A stretch of DNA of 64,000 nt from Solicoccozyma terricola (Eukaryota > Basidiomycota > Tremellomycetes > Filobasidiales > Piskurozymaceae). The stretch spans positions 652,885 to 716,884 of the forward strand of contig BCLD01000007.1 in NCBI GenBank assembly GCA_001600875.1, read 5' to 3'. Positions 10,629 to 20,491 of this stretch are shown piece after piece. Numbering within the stretch: position 1 is the stretch's first letter; each line of letters begins with the position of its first letter. The position numbers were made by a program, and so were the translations under genes. The notes under the pieces are model-generated. The model was not told the DNA's origin and did not search any database. It saw only the letters and a program-made list of their open reading frames with translations.

Positions 10629-13600
10629 GAGATTGTTGAAGGGGTAGGTGGGGAGGTGGGGAGAGAGGGAGAGCCGGGGGGGGGGGGGGGGGGGGAGCGT
10701 AATGGGTTTGGATTTACGATTGGGGGTTTCGTTATTTGATGGGGAGGGGGGAGGGGGGGAGGTGATTCAGGTCATTTGTACTGGAGAATTAAATTGAAGA
10801 TTGAATTGTGAGAGTTGCGTTGGTATCGAACGACAAACGTTGATTCTGCCGTTGTTCAACGTTTCCGAAAAGTTTATTTTCTTTATTTCTTTTCAAAAGA
10901 CGTTCCGATTCGGAATGATCTTCCCTGTACTCGATAACCTGATTTTCGGTTCGAAGGTAGGAAGAAGACACGAGATTGACCCTCCCCCAAAAAAGACCCC
11001 CCTCGAATTCTCCTCTATTTATTATTCCTTCCCTTTGAACAACAAGAAGCCACAAGGACGATGATATCGAGTGTCCGGGATTAGAATCGGATGAAAACTG
11101 TATCCGATACGTTGGAGAGAGGGAGGGGAGGGGGGTGCCTATCGTTTTCGAAAAGATCAATTCTTCTTCGATAGATCAAGGAGATATCGATCCAACGAGC
11201 GCGCGTTTTCCAGGGAATTCAGGAATAGGATCCCGTCCGAGTTAACGATGAGATTGAGATGGGGGATAGAAGAATTGGACTGGTTGGGGTTGGTTGGTAT
11301 GATGATGGTAGATTGATTGGTTCACAGTGTCCTCCACTAGACACTTTGATGGGTCCCGTGTACGTACGACCGTTTGTTTGGCTTTGCGATTTTAATAATC
11401 CGTTTGGTCGTCGTCTTTGATTCGAATGGACCCCGTCGAACTGAAAACTGTATCCCCTGATTTTTTTTTTTGGGATTCCAAACGAAAACAACCTCCGACG
11501 TTTGGACTGTTGTGGGAGGTATGAGTGTGATTATTGTGGGATTGATTTGACCGTTGACGACGATGGTACGGATTGGGCGATAGGCTCGATATGACGGGAT
11601 GGATGGTCAGATCCAGAACCTCTGTCCGCGTGTTGAATTGAAGGAAATAACTGGGGCGCCGCGTGAGAAGGGGGGTGGGGGGCGAGGGGAGGGGAGGGGA
11701 GAGAGGGCAGGGTAGGGAGGGCAGGGAGGGCAAGGAGGGCCAGGGAGGGGCAGGCAGGGAGGGACAGGGAAGAGAGGAAATATCCCTTTTCAGCAAACCC
11801 ATCTCACAACCAACCCCGTTCGGGTTTCAACTTCCCCAGACAGGGGTACAGGGTCACTCCATAGCAGGTCCACAGTTCAAAGGGTTAAAATTAAAATCAG
11901 TGACAACCAGCGAGAGATAACAAACAGGGGAGATAAATATCCAGGGTTCCTGCATCACCCTCCCCTCCCTTAAAGTAATACTCATTCCAAAATCTTACTG
12001 CTATGACTGAGATGTGTCGAGCGCAAAGCACGACACAGTGGCAAGTCAATTCAACTTCCTCATGTAACGTATCACGTCTCACATTAAGCGTTATCAATGT
12101 ATTTTATCCACATGAAAACGAGCCTGATCGAACACCTTTAGCCACGGTGCACGAGTCCGCAAGGTGATGGGATAATGGGGGAAAGAAGGGAGGTACATGA
12201 CTTGGATAGGTTAAGAGGGGAGAGGAGACCCGAACGCTTAAGAAGTACATTTGACCAAATATCCCAGAAAATGCAACATCGACGGTAATATCCATGTATA
12301 TCAAACGACTCTCCATCCGTCGCAGGTGTGTGGTCTTGTTCAACAGTGGGTGGATTAGACACTTTGTAGAGGTCCACCGACAGAGGGAGAGGTGATATGT
12401 GTACAGCATTTGCCCCCCCCCCCCTTTTCCTCCCCCGCATATTTGCCACTGTCCGCATAATTATGATTACGCGGAAGTTTCGGGCTGGTCGGTGGGAGCA
12501 TATCGATGACGTGCAAGCGATGTCTTCTCAGAAGGATGGTACCGGGTTCAACCTTTCAATCTTCAACCAATGCTACTCTCACTACAACATCACATCACCC
12601 ATCCCAATCACCCCCAATCAATCAACAACTTCTTTTTTAACGACCACATCCGCTCTTCTCCCTGTTCTTTTCCCTTCTCTCTTTCCTCATCGACGAATCA
12701 ACGACACACGATCCCTTGTTTTTCCCCGCCTGCCGTCCGTTTTAAAGCGACCTTTTTTTTCTCCCTTGCTTCTGAACCCAACGATCCCTTCCTTTTTCCA
12801 CGATAAACCCCCCAAATTTGCGTCGCTCGTTTGAATCTTGACCTTTTGTGTTTGGATTAGAATCGTGAGTGATCTCTTTCCGGCTCTTCATTCTCCTGCT
12901 CCCCCCCGGCATACATCCCACTTCCAAAACAACCCTCCCCCCTCCCCCCACCCACACATCCACATCACACACCGCCGCCTACACAAAGATGAACTCGTGT
13001 TTTTTACATTTCAAACTAGAGTCTGGTAGACTTGGAATTGATAGTCGAAGATCCATAACTTGCACTATTATTAAACTGAGCAAAGGCGTTGGTGTTTTTC
13101 TTTTCTCTTGGGAGAGAGAGAAAGAGAGAGGATGGGAGCGATCAGAGTCCCTTTGTTTACGTTCGAAAACTGAACAATTTGTCTCTTTTTCCTCCTCCCC
13201 CCGTTTTGCTTCGTGTTAGATCTACCTACCCCGCACAATATCCTCCGAACTTCCATCTGACAACGACATTCAAACTCGTGAGTACCTTTTCCTTGTTCCG
13301 TATCTATTCTTCTCCTATCCCTTCCACCCCCTCCCCACTTCCACCTTCTCTCCTGAAGATGATCAATCGAATTACCGGCTCAACCTCCTTTCCCTCTTCT
13401 TCCTCTCTCTTTTGATCACGATCGCCTGTTAAAGGGCTAGTAGTGGTTGGAAGAGAATGGGAGGATGGAGGAGAAGGTAAGGATATGTAGACGAAACATG
13501 GCTGTTTTTATTTTTTGACTGAAACGAGAGTTTGTGTGTGTGTGTGTGACGGAGTGGATGTGATGGTTTTGAAGACGGCGTGGTGAACTGTTGGGGAATA

Positions 13601-14033
13601 ATTGGAGAACTGACAGATTCATCTTTCTGTTCCCTTCTTTTCCTTTCTTTAGGTTGATAGATGCGATTGAATTAACGGTGACTGGAGTATTGATTTTCCC
13701 GAGGTCGAACTCATTTAACAACCACAAGGTGAATATTTTCTTTTCCTTCCTGTCTCTCTCCCCACCCATCCTCCCTATCCTCCCCTTCTCTATCCATTCC
13801 ATTGTCCTATCTACAAATGAAGATACCATACACGACGGTCTGCAGACCAAATACAACCAATGGTGAAAAGGCCCGATACCCATTTTTCCGGGCGACCAAT
13901 CTGAACCCCCCTTTTCCTTTCTGTCTCTTTTTTCTCCTTTCTCACCGACCGTGTTTTATACGCCAAGAGAGGACAACGCTGACAATTTAATCGCTCTGTT
14001 CCATTCTTCGGAAGATTTCCCACTATCCCCCTT
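10629..14033. promoter_or_regulatory. 3.4-kb gene-poor divergent region, SWI1 / GNA1
   Basis: This is the longest interval without a supported gene. Open frames here are short, low in complexity and lack splice-linked partners. The part near SWI1 (10670-12100) has a G-run at 10678-10694 and a purine-rich block at 11669-11779. The GNA1-proximal half (12400-14000) is strongly pyrimidine-rich and has several GTGAGT words (for example near 12865 and 13279) that could be donors of introns in a long GNA1 5' UTR. A (GT)n run is at 13532-13548. No tRNA or other RNA gene was recognised. A fast-evolving or non-coding gene cannot be excluded. Confidence 0.45.
11669..11779 (+). repeat. Purine-rich G-tract block, quadruplex candidate
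   Basis: About 110 nt are almost all G and A, with many GGG or GGGG runs separated by 1-3 nt (units such as GGGGA and GGGAGGGCA). It lies about 1 kb upstream of the SWI1 start. The pattern fits intramolecular G-quadruplex formation on the plus strand. Any regulatory role is inference. Confidence 0.6.
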
Positions 14034-14666
14034 ATGTCTACTCAATATCTCTTCGATCCATCCCTTATCCCTGTTTCCGCTCGTCATGGTCTCACGTCGG
14101 ATATTGACGTCCGACCACTCGCACGTGATGATCACTTGAACGGACATGTTCAACTTCTCACCATTCTTACACATGCTCCCACACTCTCACCATCCGATTA
14201 CACCACTCAATTCGATCACCTCGCATCATGTCCTAATACATATTACACCGTCGTCTTCACTCATCGACCAACAGGAAAGATCATCGCTACTGGAACAGTG
14301 ATCGTCGAACGGAAATTCATTAGAAATGCTAGTATGGCGGGTCATATTGAGGATATAGCGGTTGATAAATCGTTTGGTGGGAGAGGGTTGGGATTGAGAC
14401 TTATTCTTTGTTTGGAGGAGTTGAGTAGGAGTTTAGGGTGTTATAAGACAATCCTAGATTGTAGTCGGGAGAATATCCCGTTTTACGAGAAGTGCGGGTG
14501 AGTTGGGGTTTTGTTGGGAAAGTGGCGTCCCGCATCTGACTGACGAATCTCCTACTCCCTACCTAGATTCACTCACAAGGAATACGAAATGGTCAAATAT
14601 GCACCGACCTGGGCCGACTCGCAGAAGTCGAGTCCTACTTCCTCGAGCCCTGCTGGCAAATTGTGA
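14034..14666 (+). CDS. GNA1: Glucosamine-6-phosphate N-acetyltransferase
   Basis: Two exons (14034-14497, 14567-14666) encode 187 aa. The protein is a GNAT-fold acetyltransferase. Visible family marks are VRPL near the N-terminus, YYTVVF and GTVIVERKFI in the central sheet, GHIEDIAVDKSFGGRGLG containing the acetyl-CoA loop (R/Q-x-x-G-x-G/A type), and ILDCSRENIPFYEKCGF with the C-terminal Tyr/Lys region. GNA1 makes N-acetylglucosamine-6-phosphate from glucosamine-6-phosphate and acetyl-CoA, a step toward UDP-GlcNAc for chitin, N-glycans and GPI anchors. The tail after EYEMVKYAP is a Ser-rich extension of about 20 residues. The next gene on the same strand starts 286 nt downstream. Confidence 0.95.
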
Positions 14667-14951
14667 TGGGGCGAATATACGGACAATGCACACAGTAGCG
14701 TAGTAAAAAAACATGGCGGACGCTGAAATTGTAGTGCCAAATAGCTATACGTTGTATTACGATCATGATCATCTCATCCTTGTCCTGGCGAAAAGTCAAC
14801 AAATCCGTAGCCCAAAAGTATGACGTAATCGCCGAAAACCCAAAGTGCTCGACTCCGATGATGTTCAAGTTCAACTCTGTTGTCCACCACGACCTCCCTC
14901 CCCTACCATCGTCAATTGTCTCTCACCAAACCCCACAGCAACCTTTTCACC

Positions 14952-17900
14952 ATGTCCTCTCGTACAAACTTCCTCTCCATTCCGCCTAAACGGACGGTCC
15001 CACTACCCGAATTACCCTCCAAGATCCGTGCATACATCAGCGACCACTTTCGAGATACCCACCCTGATGCGTTTGCGAGGGATATAGAGGAATTGGTCAA
15101 GCTGAGGAGGTGGAGTGAGGGGAAAGACGGTCCAGAAGTCCACAAGGAGGTTGTTGTTGGTCTGTTGAGGTCAGTCAGAACAATAGGCGAGCGTGAAGGC
15201 GACGTGGAGCTAATGGTAGGAGTGGTCATCGTAGATATTACGCTCAACTGTCGTTTCTTTGCACCAAGTTTCCATCAGATGTCAGTCCTCGCTGCGTTGC
15301 GACTTTGATCATCCATCTTCAAAGCTGACACTGTGCTCCGCATCCCCAGATTGGTCTCACAATAACCTACCACCTTCCATTCCCTCCCCCACCCTTCTCA
15401 TTCTCCCCTCTGTCCGATCCTGATGCTCCCATATCTCTTCCATCTCTACACTACGAAAGAGCATCTACACTGTTCAACATTGCTTCCACTTACTCCGCCC
15501 TTGGAGCAGCTGAACATCGCTCAGATGGAGAAGGGATCAAGAGAGCATTGGCTTATCTTCAAAGCGCTGCCGGAGCATTGAGCTACTTGTCGACTGAGAT
15601 TCTACCACTTTTGAAGAATCAAAGTTGGTCTACATCCCGCTCATCCACGAGTGGAGCAGAAGGCGCGGCGGGATACGACATGACACCTTCCTTCATTGGT
15701 ACGCTACAGAACTTGGTACTCGCTCAAGCACAGGAATGTTTCTGGCAGAAAGCGGTATTGGAGGGAAGTTATAAGAATGGAATCGTAGGCAGGTTGGCAA
15801 TGAAGGTCGCCGACTACTATGGGAACGCAGTGAAAGAGGCGAATGAGGGTATTGGATCGGCGGCTGGGTTCTTCCCGCAGGTGAGTAGATTTTTTTTTTT
15901 CGCTTAAAAAACCATTTAGGACGTGTTTTGATTCCTTTCTTGACAGTCATGGCTGGCTCACATGTCGGTCAAAGCATTGCACTTTGAAGCCGCAGCTCAA
16001 TACCGGATAAGCCAAGAAGATTTGGAGAAGGGAAGGTGAGAGTTCCAGGTTGGAGATAGAAAAACTAGAGACGCGCATGGCTGAGTAGTAACCGTCGGTC
16101 AGATACGGCGAAGAGATCGCTCGCCTTCAAGTAGCAGAAGGGTTGACCAAGAAGGCCCTGCAAGAAGCTAGGAACGGAGTAGCGGACACTGTACAGTCAG
16201 ATCTGAAAGTGAGGGATATTGACGGCGACATGCTCTCGCACCCACTGAAATTGTTGCACCTTCCCTCCAGAGCCTGGCCGCTGTCCTCGCATCTTCCCTG
16301 AAACGCGCCATTAGGGACAATGACCTCGTCTACGTCTCTCCCATACCTCCACCCTCTCAATTACCTATGATTCCTTCTGCTACCATGGTGAAACTGACCG
16401 TTCCGCCAGAGGTATTGAACAGCCTCGAATGGGTGATGAAAGACCAGGGAGGGCCTTTATTCAGTGGCTTAGTGCCGTATGGAGTACATGTGGCTTTGAG
16501 TGAGTGTTCGCTGGATTGTGGCTTGCCGTTGTTAATTCTAACGCGGTATGAGACAGGCGTGTATGATGATCGCAAGGACACGCTCATCCGGACTAAGCTA
16601 AACGGCAAGAAAGATGAGCTCGATGCCATCTCGGCAACGTGAGTTCCGCTTGCGATAGCGTTCGAGACCATTGGCGCACCGATTCACATCCTTCCGAACA
16701 TCCGCCCGACGTGCAGTACCCTTCAATCCCTAGGACTTCCCGGAGCAATCACGGCTCTGGAAAGACCGACAGGTCTCCCACCTGCTCTGCTGAAGAAGGC
16801 GGAAGAAGTGCACAGTGAAGGTGGGGTGGAAAAGGTTCAAAGGTTGATATCATCAAACGCGAGACTGGCTCAAGCAGATGCAGCGATCATCGAAGAGGTG
16901 GGTGTCGCTCAGACTCCCCGTTTAGCACAGCCGACTGATGAACTTCCCTCCCGAAGACACTCGATATCCTCGACCAAGAAGCTGCAGATGACGAGGCGAT
17001 GGTGGAAAGACGACCGGATCTAAATGGTGCCCGACCTCCTTCACACGAAGCCAATCTTCATCTCATAGAACAGATCAACAAGTATCAGGAGACTCTTACT
17101 GTGGCGCGGAAAAGTGATGCGGACGTCAAAGAAAAGTGGGCGCAATGGGAGGGCTTGGTGGGGATTTTATCCGGAGGGACGGTGAGTACCTCAGTAGGAA
17201 TGGCAGGTGGCGATAAGTTCATTAATGTCGTGGCGGGCCACCTTCTTCAGAATGCATTGGAGCGATACATTCCCTCATCCGGCATATCTTCCATGAACGG
17301 TGCACAGCTCCCACCTTCCGTAAGGGCACTTCGATCAGCCCTCGAGCGCCTCGAGGACATGCATACCGAGCGATCGCGTATTTTGGCAGATGCGAAGCGA
17401 ACGTCAGAGCAAGATGATTTGCGGCCTGTTATCGTGCAAGAGGCAACGAGATTGGCTCATGGCGGCTCTGGAGATGTCAATCCAGAATTGTTCGAAGACG
17501 TCTTTGAGAAGGAGCTGAAAAAGTACGGACGGTTCGTATCGGAGCTAGATGACAACCAGGAACGGCAGGACGAGCTACTAGCGGACATTAGAGTGAGTGA
17601 AAGTGAACCGTATCAGTGCCACACCAGAATTAATTCCTTGATCCTTCAGTCGAACATGGAAGTATTCCTTCAAGAGCGCAAACAGGACTCGCGCGTTAAA
17701 CACCGAGAGAACAAGCTTCAGGAGATGGAATTGGCTTACTGGAAATGGCGGGAGGTCATCGGGAACTGTGAAGAAGGTAGCCAGGTATGCAGTACCATTG
17801 CCCCGACACGTGACAGTGCATCTCTGACCACTGTCTCTCTTTATTCAGTTTTACACCGCCTTCCAGACAACTCTTCAAAATCTGCGCGAATCAGCCCAGG

Positions 17901-18376
17901 AGTGGGTGTACTCGCGGCGAGTCGATGTTGGGTGATTATTTAGGTCATATTCGTACCATCTTGACATAGCTGACGGTGCTGCGTCCAGTCGTCTCACCAC
18001 TGCAATGCATGCCATGTCGCCGCCTTCCTTGGGGCCGTCTCAACCTGCACCCATCTCGGCTCCTACAGAAGCATATAACGAACCACCAATGCACTTCGAC
18101 CCACCGCCACCCGTCACCAAAGCCGCTACTTTCACAATTCCCTTACCCACTTCGGGTGCATGGCAATCTCTCGAGCTTCCACCACCACCTCCCAGTCACA
18201 TAAAGCAGTCTGAGGGAGTCAAAGGGAAGGGGAAGGTAGCGGCGCCGCCCCCGCCACCACCGTCTGCAGCCACTCCAAGCAGGGTGACCAGGAGCACGGC
18301 GGCCAAGTCAAATCAGGATGTCATTCCCAACCCATTTCAAAATAGGGGCCCGAGGAAGGATCATGGCGTAGTGTAG
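14952..18376 (+). CDS. RIM20: pH-response regulator with BRO1 domain (Rim20/PalA)
   Basis: Thirteen exons (14952-15169, 15235-15280, 15350-15880, 15947-16035, 16103-16208, 16271-16499, 16557-16638, 16717-16897, 16957-17181, 17251-17592, 17650-17784, 17849-17931, 17989-18376) give 884 aa. Residues 1-400 are a BRO1 domain: LSIPPKRTVPLPEL at the N-terminus, YYAQLSFLCTKFPSDIG, then HYERASTLFNIASTYSALGA. Next is a coiled V-type domain that contains LDILDQEAADDEAM, RPPSHEANLHLIEQINKY and SDADVKEKWAQWEG, which favours PalA/Rim20 over Bro1. The last exon is Pro-rich. Rim20 bridges ESCRT-III (Snf7) and the Rim101 transcription factor during alkaline-pH activation. In Cryptococcus this pathway also affects cell wall and capsule, which is known for the family and not tested here. 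Confidence 0.88.
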
Positions 18377-18469
18377 TCGAATGCAATTGGTATTGATATC
18401 TCCCGCCCCTGTAATCCTCTCATGTATGCCAGTAAATACAAAACAGACTTATAGACCTTATAGAATCAC

Positions 18470-20122
18470 TTAATTCACGGCTGGCTTGTCTTTCACGCCT
18501 TGCCCTTTGGCATGTCCATTCCCAATGTTCTTCGCGCCTCCATTCTCGATCACCCTGCCCTTCCAATTCTGCCATACCCGATCACATTCTTTCGCAAACA
18601 CCTCAGCCAGATCCCCATACCTATCCCAATCTCCTATTTCTCCCGACCGGACGTAGGCTGTTCCCCATCGAGAAGCCCGAGAGAGATATTTCGTCGGTGC
18701 TGGTGATGAAGTCAATAGATGTCTAGCACTCCCATTATCTATCGGCGAGGATGGTTGGAGAGATGGGGGTGAACGCGGTGGAGAAAGTGACGACGAAGGT
18801 GCTGTTGTAAGGAAGAACATTGAGATTGCGCCTTTGTTTGCTGTACAGGTGTGCACGGATGATCCCAAAATGCGAGCCTTGGGAGGTAGGTTGTAAATCA
18901 GCGATGTTGTTTCCGTCCACGGTTTTTCATGGTGTTTTGTATCATCCTCATACTCACAATATGGAACAGCAGAATCATGAGGATTTGAAACACCCATGGT
19001 AAATATGGGACAAACAATCCCGTACTAGCAATCCCCGGATCGGCGATTAAACATCTGACCGCGCCTTCTTGTTTTGACATTTCAGCATCTAGATGTGCCA
19101 TGACTAGATCTCCGACGTATTTCGATGCGTCATAAGATTCTGATACGCTGAGAAGTTGGAGGTCTGAGGTTGGTGGAGAAGGGAGGTAGGCGGGGTTGGC
19201 TTGATTTGAAGAGACATAGATTACACGAGGTGGGTAAGGTAGGGCGGACGGTGATTTTGCGAGATGAGATTGTAATTCCTTGGCCTGGAGAGGCGAAAAA
19301 GCGAACGGCGGTTTCAGTACCGTACCAAAGACCGTCCGGATCGAAAATCTCTCGAGACCCGGGTCCAACTCACAAGAATATATCCAGACAAGACATTTAC
19401 GCCCCAAACTCCTCCTCTCTCACCATCTGCGCTCTTTCTACCAGTCTCTGAGCGTATAAAGTTGGGATAGGTCAATGTCCCTCTTGGGTCGGTGACGAGT
19501 TGTAGGATTAGACGTGGCCAATGAAGACCTGTGAAAGCACCACCTCCAGCATTCAATACGAGTGTCGTGAGGTATGGATATCTGCTCAATGCGGACCAGT
19601 ATCAGCCTTTCGGTTTGGGTGCATATGGATCAAGATGAAGGGAACCCCCCCCCCCCCCCCAATATATGTACCCACCTCGATTTTATCCTTCCTGCAAAGT
19701 CCAAGACGCCGCCTGTCCCACCAACCTTGTCCACATCCAACTCCTCAAAGACAATCTTCAACCCGTCTCTCCAACCTTTCCGATCTGAATATCCTCTCAC
19801 CCTACGACTAGCTAATCCAACATCATGCACACGATATAACGCTTTGATTGCTATTTCTGCTTTGCGTTGTGATCGACATGCAAGGATGAGGGTGAGAGTG
19901 AGGGGAGGCGATGGGTCGGTGGGTGTTGAGACTGAGAGCTGACGGAGTAGTCGGTGGCATAAACCGAGACCAAGACCGCTGTAGTAGGATGGATTGCGCA
20001 GGGTGGGTGATGGATAAGCCAGTGAATGTAGAAATCACACACAAACACACGCACCTGTTTGCTCCGGTCACTGCGACGATCAACCTGTTCTCGTCAGAAG
20101 ATGACGTTGAAGTAGTGACCAT
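18470..20122 (-). CDS. ERG27: 3-keto-steroid reductase
   Basis: Five exons (20122-20055, 19978-19676, 19581-19374, 19284-18958, 18877-18470) encode 437 aa. It is a short-chain dehydrogenase. The N-terminus carries the NAD(P)-binding TGANSGLGLGL motif, followed by LILACRSQRKAE. YPYLTTLVLNAGGG is the NAG strand, VIYVSSNQA holds the catalytic Ser strand, and SYDASKYVGDLV gives the Tyr-x3-Lys pair. The long insert after the cofactor loop and the C-terminal ARILGSS segment are typical of Erg27, which reduces the C-3 ketone during sterol C-4 demethylation at the ER and lipid droplets. A hydrophobic segment (VFQILMILLFHIV) near residue 295 could be a membrane anchor. Intron 2 holds a C16 run on the plus strand (around 19645-19662). 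Confidence 0.9.
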
Positions 20123-20491
20123 GACGCGTGAGATGATGGTAAGGAGTTGAACGAGCGAGGGATGGAAAGAGAGAGTGCAAGTAATGGCAGCTCAGGGTGA
20201 TAACATGAGACAGCGGAGGGGGTTGGGTGCGGCGTATGGATAGTATGTGAGGGTGGTGCCACTTGTCGATGCTGTCGAGAGTGGGCCGGTGGTGGTGGTG
20301 GTGGTGGTGGTGCGACTGTAATTTACCATTTATTTTGTCCAGCTCCCTTTTGTCTCTTTTACTCCCGCTAAACGCGTGGTTGCATTCAAAAATAACAAAA
20401 ATAAAAATAAAAAATAAATCTCAACAGTTCGTGGGGATCGGATGCATACAAATGGGACGTCGTCGTCCAACACAGCCATGATCTGGGTCTC
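20123..20491. other. ERG27 upstream region / TAF6 3' region
   Basis: A 369-nt interval lies between the TAF6 stop and the ERG27 start, both genes on the minus strand. It holds a (GGT)n/(GTG)n run at 20287-20313 and A-rich words at 20390-20420. No further gene is seen. Confidence 0.5.

Noticed and set aside
12535..12560. Possible tRNA B box (GGTTCAA-like)
   Set aside because: No A box or cloverleaf-forming arms around it.
12397..12834. 145-codon plus-strand frame upstream of GNA1
   Set aside because: Pyrimidine-rich composition yields Pro/Ser/Leu/Phe low complexity; no homology or splice partner was seen.
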